Shown here in pieces: positions 46,401 to 57,398 of a DNA stretch of 64,000 nt. A program made the translations under genes and the position numbers. The stretch is taken from the NCBI GenBank assembly GCA_902702965.1, contig CACRXP010000021.1, positions 737,442 to 801,441 of the forward strand, read 5' to 3'. The notes below the pieces were generated by a model, which made no database searches, had not been told where the DNA came from, and was given only the letters and a program-made list of their open reading frames with translations. Numbering within the stretch: the first letter of the stretch is position 1; each line of letters opens with the position of its first letter. The DNA is from Spirometra erinaceieuropaei (Eukaryota > Platyhelminthes > Cestoda > Diphyllobothriidea > Diphyllobothriidae).

Positions 46401-49311
46401 GTTCAGCATTTATTACATATTGTCGCGCTCTGTGTGGCACTGGCTGCATCATTCCTTTCCGGGTAGTTAGAAACTGCGATTTCCGCGCCGCTTTTGGTGA
46501 TAATTGCTCGACAATTTGGCCTACTGGTACCGTCGATGGTAGTAATATTGTTTACTTGCGCACTACCCACGCAATTATGCATTCAAAAGGCAAGTTGGCG
46601 AACATACGTCTGCTTTCGACAAATTCACTTCAGACCTGTACATTTATATGGCTATTGAAGTAATGAATAAATAGATACGAGCAAGTAGATAATTATGCTG
46701 TAGCTCGGGTTTGGAGAGGGGAGGGGAGGGGAAAGTGAAAAACCAAAAGTTCGGTCAGCGCCAGAGAGAAGGTGGGTCCCCCAGGAAGGTAATTATATTC
46801 GGATGGCTAATTTAGTGGCTTTGAAACATGACAGCCGTGGGACCTGTATGAAGTTCTTCTGTGCTCATAGGACCGGTTCGCGTAGCCTGATTGCAGCCGC
46901 CTCTGTCGTAGCCAACAGCCGCTGCCCCAGTAGTTTTGGATAGCTTGACGGGACCTTGTAACTCACTCTGAAGGTGTCTCTGGCGTCTACACGGTGGTCT
47001 GTCTACCATGTGCGCGAGGACCGAGCTGTTGTTGTTCTTTATTTGAGCCTTTCCTAACCATGCTGGAAGATGCTCTTTTATTCTTTTGGACAAACGCCGG
47101 CTCGTAAGATCAATATATTCTGTCCCACAGCAGCAGGTGAAGGACCAAATACACTTAAGGGTGGTCTGAGCAGGTAGTCTGTCCTTGACCTGGCCGTATA
47201 GGATGGGACTATTGGAGAACAGTACACGGGTTTCAGCTGCTGGAATGGTCTGTGATACACCTTGAGTAAGGCGTCTTCTTAAAAGTTCACTTGGTGTATC
47301 CCTTTGAAGTGGGACCCTGATGAAGAGCCTTTTCTTTCCTACCGTCAGTATCGGTGGCTTTGGTGGTCTTTCGGTCATGTTTTCATCAATGTATCGATCA
47401 GGATACCCGTTTTGACGAAAAAGGCTTTCGACGATTTTAAGCTCTTTCTCGCCGCCGTCAGCTGAGCAGATTCTTCCCACTCTTTCTGTCAAACAGCGGA
47501 CTAAATTACGTTTAAAGTTTAGCGGTACGAAACTCCCAAAATGGGTGTATTGCCCGGACCACGTTTTCTTACGATAAGCGCTACGTCGAATGTTGCCGTC
47601 AGGCATTCTACTCAGAAGCACATCCAGAAATGGAAGTGAACCGGACTGTTCTTCCAGAGTTAATTTGATTGCTGGGTGCGCCTGATTTATATCACCCAGT
47701 AGAATTGAGCTGTCTCTTTGGTTCGGTGCAATTGCGAATATATCATCCACGTATCGTCCATTTTATTTCAGACTGTTGATCTGGTGACGTAACTACAAAG
47801 CCTCTAACTTGCGCATGAATATCTTCGCCAGAAGCGGGGCAAGGGGCGAGCCCATATCTACGCCGTCCATCTGTCTATATAGATTGTTGTCAAATAGGAG
47901 CTGCACGTTCAAGGTACAGCTGAAGTCCGCCTGAAGTCCTTTCAAACAGTCAGTCAGTTGTGCTATCAATGCCAGAATAATCGTCATAATTATCGGGACT
48001 TGCTGACGAAGTCACACGTGGAGAAGTTAGGGCAACTCTGTCAGAACAAAGACCCCCTAATAACTAGATCAGATAAGGGAACTGGCGTTATTTTGATGGA
48101 CAGGGTGGACTACATTACAAAAATACAGGCAATTCTGTCGGATCAGTAAAAGTTTAGAGAGACCGAAAGGGAGAAGGATCGTACAGATGAGATTGAAGCA
48201 CAAATGACTGGCTGGTTGAAAAGACTTCAAGCGGATGGCTGCATAAGCGAACCCGACACAGAGCGCCTCCGACCCGTCGGCACGCATATACCTCGGTTAT
48301 ATGGCTTGTCGAATATCCACAAAAATGGCACATCGGTATGTCCAATCCTCGATATGAGGAACACGCCGTATCATGCAATAGCGAAATGGCTAGCGGCAAC
48401 AAGTGAACTCGCATTTTCGGAATTTTAAGGAATTGCGTAAGAAGGTGCTGTCTGCGTTTCTCGTTTCTTGCAGCATTTTGCAAGCTGGGTAGCGCATTAT
48501 ACAGTGTCCATGTGTCACTTACATTTCTCTCAGAAAATATCCTGATCCTATTTACAGTTATATCCCAAGTCAGATACTTGAAGTGGCTGAAGCAGAACAA
48601 TATGAAAATTACAGGACATTTCAATAATCCCAGGCAAGTATTTCCGTGTATCTACTCGTTTAAACACTAAGAGACACTTAAGGAAGGCTTTCTATTCCTA
48701 AGTTTTAGCGTACAAATTTTTTCGCTGAGTGGTTTACGAGGCAGGCAGCGTGTGTTTACGTTCAAAATTATTCTCGGTTTACGTTTGTGGGATAGTACAA
48801 TACAGATGATCATTTTTAATTACCTGTCATTAACCAAATAATAAAATCAAATAATTTTTTTACACCCTTTCTTATTTTTGTATCGTAAGCATCAGCGATG
48901 GACTCGCCGGTTAGTTGATAATAATCGGTCTTTGGAACTCACAGCTAATCACAAATTTTAACGAGACAAAACATATGCTGTGAAAATATCGCAATGGATT
49001 TACAAGCCAGGGCCAACTGTGTGCGGTTGCTTGTGTTTTTGAGTACATGGCCTCTTCCTTCCACAGTCGAGGTACTTTAGGGGTTCCACAATCTGCCGGG
49101 AATCCTTTCAACGTAGAAATACCTGATGCAAATGATACAATTATCTTGTCAAAACAAAGTGAAATTTTTTCTTTGCTTGCAAAATATAATGCAATTTCAC
49201 ATAAAGGGAATGTCGTATAAAACTGTTAAAGCATTTCATACAAGCAAACCTACATGTGCCTGTATTCGATAGCAACAGACAAGTTATCATCGACAGGAGG
49301 AACGGTTTCAT
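43235..49311 (-). CDS. SPH2: secreted trypsin-fold serine protease homologue (His replaced by Arg, Ser replaced by Ala), five exons
   Basis: Exons 49311-49254, 49122-49004, 45953-45629, 44365-44133 and 43417-43235 give 305 codons plus stop. Exons 1-4 match SPH1 in length and phase (58, 119, 325, 233 nt), so residues 1-245 align without a gap. The signal peptide is [19 protein letters not shown]; an in-frame ATG nine codons upstream (49338) is an alternative start. Fold landmarks are [25 protein letters not shown] (Asp155), [13 protein letters not shown] and CHGDAGGG. Arg88 replaces the catalytic His (SARC, codon CGC) and Ala252 replaces the catalytic Ser (codon GCT). No IVGG is present. Two of three catalytic residues are gone while the frame, splice sites and cysteines are intact, so a non-enzymatic role is likely. 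Intron 2 (3050 bp against 1033 bp in SPH1) contains a Penelope-like insertion. Confidence 0.85.
44133..44365 (-). CDS. SPH2 exon 4 (GWG exon)
   Basis: A 233-nt exon between CTCTAATAG and AGG|GTAAGC. It encodes [22 protein letters not shown] and SCIEVEAR, parallel to SPH1 exon 4. Confidence 0.85.
45629..45953 (-). CDS. SPH2 exon 3 (His/Asp exon, His replaced by Arg)
   Basis: A 325-nt exon between TCTTTTAG and AGAA|GTATGA. It encodes [28 protein letters not shown] and SADVALLQL. Confidence 0.85.
46812..47987 (-). pseudogene. Penelope-like RT/GIY-YIG C-terminal part with stop codons
   Basis: One frame runs from about 47987 to 46812 and is interrupted by TAG and TAA near 47790 and 47765, where related proteins would have sense codons. 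RT motifs and the endonuclease region are recognisable downstream (312 codons open). Confidence 0.7.
47985..48428 (+). pseudogene. Penelope-like RT N-terminal fragment, inverted
   Basis: The plus-strand frame has the conserved [11 protein letters not shown] and [14 protein letters not shown] motifs of the Penelope N-terminal region and a TAA near 48147. It ends after [11 protein letters not shown]. Its orientation is opposite to the rest of the element. Confidence 0.7.
49004..49122 (-). CDS. SPH2 exon 2 (propeptide and SWPW exon)
   Basis: A 119-nt exon between TTGCATCAG and CTT|GTAAAT. It encodes [18 protein letters not shown] and [14 protein letters not shown]-x-YSK-x-QAT-x-HSWPWL is shared with SPH1, identifying the two as paralogues. 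Confidence 0.8.
49254..49311 (-). CDS. SPH2 exon 1 (signal peptide exon)
   Basis: A 58-nt exon ending at ACAT|GTAGGT, with a hydrophobic 19-residue leader and a split Cys codon. The frame is open upstream to an ATG at 49338. Confidence 0.7.
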
Positions 49312-49338
49312 CTTCTGCAAAAACTTATTGGAAAACAT

Positions 49339-50215
49339 TCAGACTACCTGTAAATAGTAAGCGCGAAAGTTCCTAGAGCCAATCACAAATAATCATGCGT
49401 GGTTACTTTTCCGCGGCTACTTTAAGATGCAGTCTGGAACTTTCACTCAAAGATAAAGACAAGCGGTGTTTCTTACCATCGATCGTGTCATGCCCAATCC
49501 CCTTTCAGGAAGCTGTGGCTACAGCGTAGAACAAACATTAATGTTTTTAAGCATGCGCCTCAAGACTCCTGCAAACTTTAACGGGAGCCAATAGAGTGCT
49601 CTCTTTTGGAAAAACCTAATCATGTTATTAGTTGCGACAAACCGGGAAACTAATCCACCACGCATTACCTTTAAAATGTGAATCTTCGAGTCTAATTGTG
49701 GCAGCCGTTTTTGACTTTGTGTCTCCAGACAAGTTATCTAGAAGGACATGTTTTGAATTGTAAACGACTACAAACAGACCGTCAGCAAATGATAAATATT
49801 TGTCCACGTCAGTTTCAAATACTGTCCATACATATAGTGAATATAATTGTTTTCAACAATTTTATAAAAACATGCCCTTCCGTTTCATGATTTAAGACCC
49901 ATCTTAATGATTTTTATGGGCTGTTTTACATACAATGACGGCAAATCGTGAAACACATAATTTACTAGAAGATACTGGCAAGGACATATGTAACCTTGCG
50001 AGCAACAACAAGAACGATGGCAATGACCGAAGCCCATCGTACTTGTGCCAAAAATTATCTGACATATGCCTTCTTTTGGTAGATTGCAGTTGGTAGCCAG
50101 ACTTTATACGTTGATACTGTCGACGTACTTACTTGTTATCAGTGCGTGTGTTTACCTTGCCTAGGGAACTTGTTATCAGTCAGTGTGCTTCTAATGAGTT
50201 AGTGAGGTCGTCCGT
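49339..50215. other. 5' flank of SPH2
   Basis: AT-rich DNA that should contain the SPH2 promoter. No clear TATA box was found at the position seen in SPH1, and no other feature was supported. Confidence 0.35.
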
Positions 50216-50219
50216 TTCT

Positions 50220-50650
50220 GTCAGGCTGTTGGGTTTAGTGAGGTTAAGGGTTAGGCGTAGGTTAGGTTTTAGGATTAGGGTTTGCGTTTTAGGGTCAGGT
50301 TTCAGTGTAAGGGTTAGGGTTTAGGTTTACGATTACGGTTTGGCTTTGGCGTTCAACTTTAGGTTTAGGGTTAGAACATTTGGCTTCCGTTTTACGGTTG
50401 AGGTTAGGATTGGGGTTCCGGTTTATAGTTTCCGATTTTCGGGTTAGGGTTAGGATTCAAGGTTAGGTTTGCGGTTTAGGGTTAGGGTTAGAGTTTACGA
50501 TTAGGTTTCAATATTACGGTTGCGGTTAGGTTTTAGAGTTTGGGCTATGCTTATGGTTTACGTTTAGGTTTCAACTTTCGGTTAGGGTTAGGGTTAAGGT
50601 TCCCGTTAGGGCTACAATTAAGATTAGGGTTAGGGGTAGGCATTAGACAG
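50220..50650 (+). repeat. Degenerate TTAGGG-like array
   Basis: About 430 bp is dominated by GGTTAGGG, GGTTTAGG and related units on the plus strand, but with no long perfect TTAGGG run. The unit matches the usual metazoan telomere repeat, so this is an interstitial telomere-like array or an old simple repeat. Unique sequence flanks it on both sides, so it is not a chromosome end. Confidence 0.75.
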
Positions 50651-51269
50651 GGACCTTCCCACTCGCTTTCCCATTCCTGCCTATCAACTGCGATCTAACC
50701 CTTCTTTTTAGACGGGTGATTTAAAAAGCATTCTACCCTTAATAAACAGGGACTTTTCAATTCTGAAATATATCCGAATCAGATGATAAGCCCTGAAATT
50801 TCGAAGTTGAGTCAACGCTTGCTGCTCACCAGTGAGTGTTGGCAATCCAGCCTGAATATTCATGGGCGCCAAAGGTCTAAAGGGGCCCTAAGCATAGCGA
50901 TGCATTAAAAGACGCCATCATTCGCCAGCCTCCGAAATGCCGCGAAAATGACCTTTAGTCCGCAAATCCAGTTGTGTGCAAGTTTTCTACAAAATCTAAA
51001 ACAGCGACGAAGGCGACCCACCGTCCCAGTGATCGGGGCGCTCAGGAAAATAAAGCCGACGCGTTTCCGCTGCAGCAACTGAAGTCAGGGGAGGGTTTTC
51101 GCATCGGCTGTCGTCTGTTCTTACTACTGAGCATCTTCGTTTATTACCTTCAATAATAAACGTTTGTCCACGTTCAGAGGATATAAGTGGAATGACTCCT
51201 GAAATCGCTTTTCCGTAATTATGTCTAGGAACGCATAATTTCGATTTCTGTCCCATGGCGGCAACATGC

Positions 51270-51690
51270 AAATGGAAAATTTTGTAGGACTGACTCAAAT
51301 TACCCTCTGAACAGGACACGAGAAAAGGGTCCGCCTGCAACACGGGTGACTTTGAGCAAACTTCCAGCGAAATCAAGGTTAGGTTATGGACTAGGTTTAG
51401 AGCTAGATTTGAAGTTGACGGTAAAGAAAGGCAGGAGCAAGCTACGGATTAAGGCATGGGTTCGTGTTAACTGCAGAGGTAAGGTCTAGGGAAGAGTTAG
51501 GAACCAGATAAGGGGAACGGTTTGTTTTTATACCAAGGTTATTTTTGGGGTTAGGATATGGAAATATTTAGCGCCTTCTGGAACTATGCGCAGGTTGACC
51601 TTTATTACTTGGGTTGGGCGTACCTGATCCCATGCCCTGTTTAGGAGATCGCATAAGTCAGTCCTACCGGAATTTGGAAAAATTCATTTT
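51270..51690 (+). repeat. Dispersed repeat with TTAGGG-like core, second copy
   Basis: Sequence and order match 7060-7540, including AACAGGACACGAGAAAAGGG, a GGTTAGG-rich middle, GCGCCTTCTGGAACTATGCG and CAGTCCTACCGGA. It lies about 0.6 kb beyond the TTAGGG-like array. Confidence 0.65.
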
Positions 51691-52259
51691 CCCCAGAAAT
51701 CAAGTGTTCACCTTGATGACATTACAAGGAGCTTTTTGCAATAGAGATAAGCACTTGGAAAAAAGCTGTCTGACTGCTGCGAACTGGACTCATTTTAGCA
51801 GGAACGACCTGGCGGGAGATTGTCGGTTGTCTACTTTCAGTTTTCAGGCCAGTGTCTATCTTTCTTCCTAGCTTTGAATGAAAGTCTTTTTCTTGTACTG
51901 CTAGTGGTGAAACACATGACTCGCCACAGCCCTCAAGCAATATATCTCGGTAACGGTAGGGTGAAGGACCCCAAATAGTTGCTGCACACAAAAACGTGCT
52001 AATATGCTTGCCTTAACAGGTTTTCGTTATTACTTTACACACTTCGGTTTCGCCCTTCTCCTTTGGTTTGTTTACCGGTCTCCGCCCGGCCGCCCGCCCT
52101 CCCAGTGGCTTTGGCTTTTAATTCGAACGATTGCAAGTCAACTTCCATAGCTATTCGTATATTCACTTTTAATTAATTATTCGTTCTTGCGATAAGTTTC
52201 CGAACCTCTAATATTGCGTTAATTCACATACCCGTAGTTTGGCACTGCATTATTTAGTC

Positions 52260-53100
52260 ACCCGGATCTCCTGCCCTCCCTTCCAGAAACCATTCGCGCC
52301 GTGCAACAACTCTCCAGCGGGTAATCACCAGGCTCCGACGTAATCTCCCGCCCCAAAATTCCCACGGAGACGAAAGAGCAGCACCGCTGGGTGGACGTAT
52401 TACCGCCTCGTCATCTTCAAGATGAGGCGTCGCCTGCAACTCCGCCGGAGGCCACACAGTAAGCCACCACCGGGTAAGTTGAATACTGTTCTGTTGAAGT
52501 TGCCCGCTCACTATTTGCACTTCAGCAATCAGCTGACCCAGCGCCTGCAAGACCTCTAAGCTCCAGACGAAAACACCTTCGCGAAGACTCGATGGTGTCA
52601 AGTGTATCCTCCTTTCCAGAAAACATTCGCGCCGTGCAACAACTCTCCAGCGGGAAATCACCAGGCTCCGATAATGTCCCACCTTAAATCTTCAGTCACG
52701 GCGGCCACCAACTGATGGACTAACTCACGACTCTTTTCCAGGAGGTGCGGTGACAAGGACAGGTCCCGCAGAACTTCAAGAAAGCGACCTTTACAAACTC
52801 AAAGGGAACCAGTAACTCTGTGATAACCTCAGAAGCATTTCGCTACTCAGAATCTTCCGGGAAGGTTTTCGTTCATCTCCTCAGTCGTCGCAATGGCCAC
52901 CTCATGCAAGGACTGTTGCCGAAAAGCCAATGTGGCTTCCGTCGATCCCGCGGAACCACCGACATGGTCTTTGTCGCTCGCCAGCTACGGGGGAAGTGCC
53001 AGGAGATGCGGACCCCATCTGTACACTATCTTCATGAACTTAACGAAAGCCTTTGACGGGGATGGCTACTTTAAATGCGGGAGTCTCTCGCTCTCTTCCT
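52260..53100 (+). pseudogene. Decayed RTE-type LINE reverse transcriptase fragment
   Basis: Plus-strand pieces include ENIRAVQQLSSGKSPGSD (about 52625-52680), GKVFVHLLSRRNGHLMQGLL, then PKSQCGFRRSRGTTDMVFVA and, after a frameshift near 53010, HLYTIFMNLTKAFD. The CGFR-x-RGTTDM and LTKAFD blocks are RT motifs of RTE-type LINEs. A roughly 70-bp piece encoding IRAVQQLSSG-x-SPGSD occurs twice (about 52272-52345 and 52615-52685), separated by unrelated repeat DNA. Several stops and frameshifts show that it is dead. Confidence 0.7.
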
Positions 53101-53814
53101 GCAAACGCCTTATCTGCTCAGCTTACTACTACCAAAATATTTATTTTTTGAAAGAACCTTGGAAAACTTTTTAGAGTGCCTGGGTGCAGAAACTAGCGGC
53201 AACCTTATCCAAATTGCGCAGATGAATCCTGCAAAATCGCGGAAACCGAATTGAAAGATTTGTTATAATTTGCATTTATTTTGTACAAAACGTGATTCCT
53301 TCAGATGACTGACGGAGCATGTCATACGCATTATTTGAATAAACGAAGGATAAAATAAACTGACTGAACTATCTTTATTGCCTGCAGTAATAGCGTTGGA
53401 TTCGCTATGCCGCAATTCTGGGCATCACTATCACAATCCGCAAGCAGTCAAAACATTCGCCTAGAACACAGAGGGCTGAAAAACTGTTTTTATGAACTCT
53501 GGTCAATACCTAATGGATGTTAAGACAACTAGATACACGTTTATTTGTAGGGATATGTTATCTCCATACGAAGATAACCGAATCAGTACCGAGATGGCAT
53601 TTCGACCGTCGATTATGACCATTTACACCGTGTGTCCCATAGCGTGGTGTGCGCGGGGTTCTTGACTTTCACATGGATTAATTCATAGCGGTGGTAGCGG
53701 TGATTTGCGTAGCATCTACCGCATTCCCTCCTCCCTCATAAACCTGGGGCCGGTGTCAGGAAGGCGTCATGAAGACCGGAGGCGAGATCTTGATAAACTG
53801 AAGCAATGCCTTCC

Positions 53815-54830
53815 AGGAATAAATTTTAACAACACAAAGGCGACGAAACGTGCAGAATTTAATGACGTCATAAAATCTCATAACCTCCGAGTCAACTATA
53901 CATGGTCATTGCGTATTTATAAGATAAGACAAACTGTTCAATTACCGATCAACCTAGGGGGTTTAAAGGTGATAGGTAAGTAAAAAATGGACTGTTGGTC
54001 TGCTGTGCGAGCAAGCACAGCGAGGGGGAGGGAGTTATCTAAGCAAGCGAGTTCAGATTACAGTGAAAACCTGTTGAGTGTGTTTAAAACTGCAACGCGC
54101 TGGGCAGTGGTCAGCCAACTAAAGACATTCTGACTATGAACGCCACATCAAACTGTATTTATGAGGTTACATGTAGTTGCGGACCAAATACAGTGGGCGC
54201 ACGCAAAGACGGCTGGCAGTTCGGTCAGCTGGACGCATGCAGAAGTTGCTGGAAAGGGCGGAAAATAAGGTCTCCCAGAGTTCAATTACGAAGCACCTAG
54301 TGGATATGGATCATATTGTGGACCCAATGACTGCATTTACGGTCCTTCTACGGACGACAACTGAGAGTCATCTTCACTTTGCAGAGGCCGCTGCAATACG
54401 GAGGAGAAAAATCAGGGCTCTGTAAGCAACTGGATCACGGGATCAACCTCGCACTGCCATGTTAAGGATCGATAATGGAATTAATCCTATTCCCACATCT
54501 ACCCTCTCACTTTCCCTCGTCCCCTCTGCATGGCTCACTGCTGTCCGCGCGTTGCAATTTTAATCACATCCGACAAGTTTTTCACTGTAATCTGAACTCG
54601 ACTGCTTAGATAACTCTCTCCCCCTCGCCACGCCCGGTCGCATACCAGACCAACAGTCCATGTTTTACTTACCTTTCACCTTTGAACCCCCTAGGTCGAT
54701 CTCTGATTGAGCAGTTTGTCTTATCATATTAATACACAATGGCCATATACAATTGAATAAGAGGTTACGAGATTTTATGACGTCATCAAATTCTGCATGT
54801 TTCGTCGTCTTTGCCTTGTTCAGTTCGGAT
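53815..54830. mobile_element. Inverted repeat (arms about 300 bp) around a GIY-YIG remnant
   Basis: The left arm (about 53815-54118) and right arm (about 54535-54830) are reverse complements with perhaps 80-85% identity by eye. Shared blocks include GCAGAATTT-A/G-ATGACGTCAT and GAGTTCAGATTACAGTGAAAA. The centre carries a plus-strand Penelope-like endonuclease remnant: SNCIYEVTCSCG in one frame, then after a frameshift SGRTQRRLAVRSAG, SQSSITKHLVDMDH and HFAEAAAIRRRK. Each arm also carries a short related coding remnant (AEF-N/D-DVIKS). Confidence 0.6.
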
Positions 54831-55299
54831 AAATCATTTCCTGCAGTCAGAGAGGAAGCTTAGGGCAGTGTTAACTATTAAGCAGCTACTCATGTCCGGT
54901 GGCTCTCCGTGTAGCCATTAGTGTGAATGAGGCTCAGTGCACTCGGAAAAAACATTATACATTTCTAATCTAGTATAGAACGCACGGTATTGGCTCGCAT
55001 ATATTATCGTAACTTTTATTTTACTGATGCTTGCGGATGTATTCCGAGTTCTTTTTAATAGGAAATAGTCACAGAATATGTTGCATGGGAAAATTTTGAT
55101 GTTTATCCATGGCCCAGCCGCAAAACTTGATATTCGGCGGCGGTTCAGCCTCAGTAATAGTCCAAGAACCCAAAGAACGCTCGGGCCTGTTTGCATCATC
55201 CAGCAAGACCACTTCCGATTGTAACTAACAGTTTTTATAATATTTTGAACGTAATCAGTGAAGACGACTAGTGACACAGAAAAATAACTTGAAATTTCA

Positions 55300-56480
55300 G
55301 TTGGCGGTAAAGTTTCACTGTCGGTTTTAAGTGGCTACAACGAGGGCTCAGTTTTACTTATGTAAAAGCGAATTCGTTATTATAACAAATCGACCTGGTC
55401 GGCCACTGGCGAATCCACCGTTCAGTTACTGGGCAACCAGTGCCTGCAGCACCAACCTACACTTGCCGCATCCGCCTCAACTGCCCTCACTGTTCCCGCA
55501 CACTCAGCCCCCGCGTGCCCCCCCCTCCCCCGAGGTAATTGCGCTTACATGAGGGCCTGTGGTAGACAACCACCGACTACACCACCATATCACCGCACCT
55601 TCCGCCACCAGCATCTGCACCATACAACGCAAAGCACTCAACTGCCACCTCTCGCTTAAGTGGGAAGTGTGCCCCTCGGCTCCCCCCACATGTGGTTCCT
55701 CTGGCGGACGTGTGATTCGAGTCAGAGACTATCACGATGCGCCAAGCGCCGTGGCTTGGAAGGCTGCCGACTGACACCCCAACTCAGTCCACGCAGTCTG
55801 CACAGTTCTATGTGTTTGTATGAAGTGGCGAACTGACGGGTTGGTGGTTAGACCGCAACATGACCTCTAGCACTCTCACGCATGTGAGGAGTGTGTGTGG
55901 GTGTATATATGTTTAGTGCCCCTCAGTCGATGACTGACTGGTTACCCTGTCTTTGAAGGTTGATGGCCCAGGCTAAGTGCAGGGCTGCTTCTCACCCTAC
56001 TGGGCTTTAAGGAGTGTGTGCGTCTGCTGTGCCATGATTCAGCAAACCATGGCCCTCGCAACCTGGTGTGCTCTGGCAGTTCTCAGGCATTTGGTTCCCT
56101 ACTAGTAGATATGCTTGCGTTTCTGCTGGGTATGCACGTCATGTGCATAGTTGTCCAGTCGTCCTCCTATTTCTGACTCGTTATTTTGCTGTTGCTGGCT
56201 AAAATCCTGGTCAGGTGTATATTTTGTACTAGGGGGTGTGGTGGTACGCCTAGTTACAGGTGCGACCGTGTCGTCCACTTGACACCTCTCCTACCTCCGG
56301 TCATCTTGACCATGTCTTGACACTGGGTTCAAGCGGGAAGAGGAGATAGTGAGGAAAGTGCTGCGCAAGTCACCGCACCTGCTTCACCTTGCTGTGGAGC
56401 ACACGGTAGACATCGTCGGCATCGACAGTTGAGCTGTCATATTATAACAGGAAAAGCAGCATGTGAATACTAATAAGGCA
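55300..56480. other. GC-richer non-coding block
   Basis: The block is Pro-codon-like and C-rich at 55430-55780, then T/G-rich to 56480. Short open frames overlap on both strands without domains. It looks like repeat-derived DNA, but no second copy in this window was established. Confidence 0.3.
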
Positions 56481-56860
56481 CGGTCAAATTTCCCGCCCAC
56501 ACGAAGGTTAACATTTGTTAACTTCATACTACGCCTTCTCATAAGTTTGGCGTTTGTCTTCTCCCATCTCAGTGAGTATACTAACAGAGCTTGTCAACAA
56601 GTATTGACTTCAATTTAAGGTTTCCTCGATCTGCCATTTAAAGGTGTAATTTTGTAGTCGTTATCATATGCTATTGTGACGTTAAATTTTCATCATCTAC
56701 ACAGATAAGACATCTGAGGCTTGAATACGAAGGGGGTCGCTGAACCGTCTCTTCCTGCCCCCATCCCTACCAGTAACTATGTTGGTAACCCACAGTCGCT
56801 TCGAATTTTGCTTTCAAGTTATAAAGACTTACTGTTCCGCCTTCAGTACTTGTAGTCACT

Positions 56861-57398
56861 GTGTTCAGGAAGAGAGATGACGAGAATTCAAGTGACACTG
56901 AGCTTTCTCCTTACGCTAGAAATGACGGCCAATACAACGCACTTTATAAATTCGAATTTCACACAGTCCGAAAACGAATCGAAGCCCCGATTCTCAGAAT
57001 TCGCGACCATCATCGACTATCGACACGCTTGCCACATGTGCAAATACCCTGAATTTGCCTCTTTTCTATTTCCATGTTATGTCGTTTCCTACTTGCACCC
57101 GGTCAGGGGATATTGTACACAGCCTGGAGTGTTTCGGATGGTAAAAAGCCTTCCAACCATTGGACAGAGTTCGCCGGTGAAGTTAAGGGGGCGTTGTGAT
57201 CGACAGCTGCATTTCTGCCTGCTTCGTGTTAGTAAAATCGTTAAAAGTCTTCATCCTTGTTTCCCCTCCTACAACATTTTCGCGACTGCTCGGCACGCGT
57301 CCTTAGGTCAAGGGTTATGGGGCAGTCTGAAACAAAAGTGCATTTCAAGAAGACCGATTGCAGCCGAATCTGTCTGCTTAAATACTTCGTACTTTTGA
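56861..57398 (+). other. Uncertain open frames (63 and 173 codons, overlapping)
   Basis: A 173-codon plus-strand frame from 56877 starts with a hydrophobic stretch (VTLSFLLTLEM), and a shorter overlapping frame has KFEFHTVRKRIEAPILRIRD. An acceptor-like GTGTTCAG precedes them. The two frames cannot both be coding and neither matches a family I recognise. A frame of this length is near what chance allows in 64 kb. Confidence 0.2.

Larger units (their letters stand above)
46690..48430. mobile_element. Rearranged Penelope-like element inside SPH2 intron 2
   Basis: The C-terminal part runs on the minus strand (46812-47987): [38 protein letters not shown] and a GIY-YIG-like [20 protein letters not shown]. 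The N-terminal part runs on the plus strand (47985-48428): [18 protein letters not shown] and [19 protein letters not shown]. The two meet head to head near 47985, with RT residues missing between them. In-frame TAG and TAA lie just before the YVDD motif and a TAA interrupts the N-terminal part. It is a dead copy of a different subfamily from the element at 2187-3765. Outer edges are approximate. Confidence 0.75.

Noticed and set aside
50220..50650. Chromosome end (telomere)
   Set aside because: The repeat is degenerate and unique DNA, including genes, continues on both sides.
56877..57398. 173-codon plus-strand ORF as a definite gene
   Set aside because: One frame of this size is expected by chance in a window this large, and no domain or donor site was recognised. 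It is kept only as uncertain.
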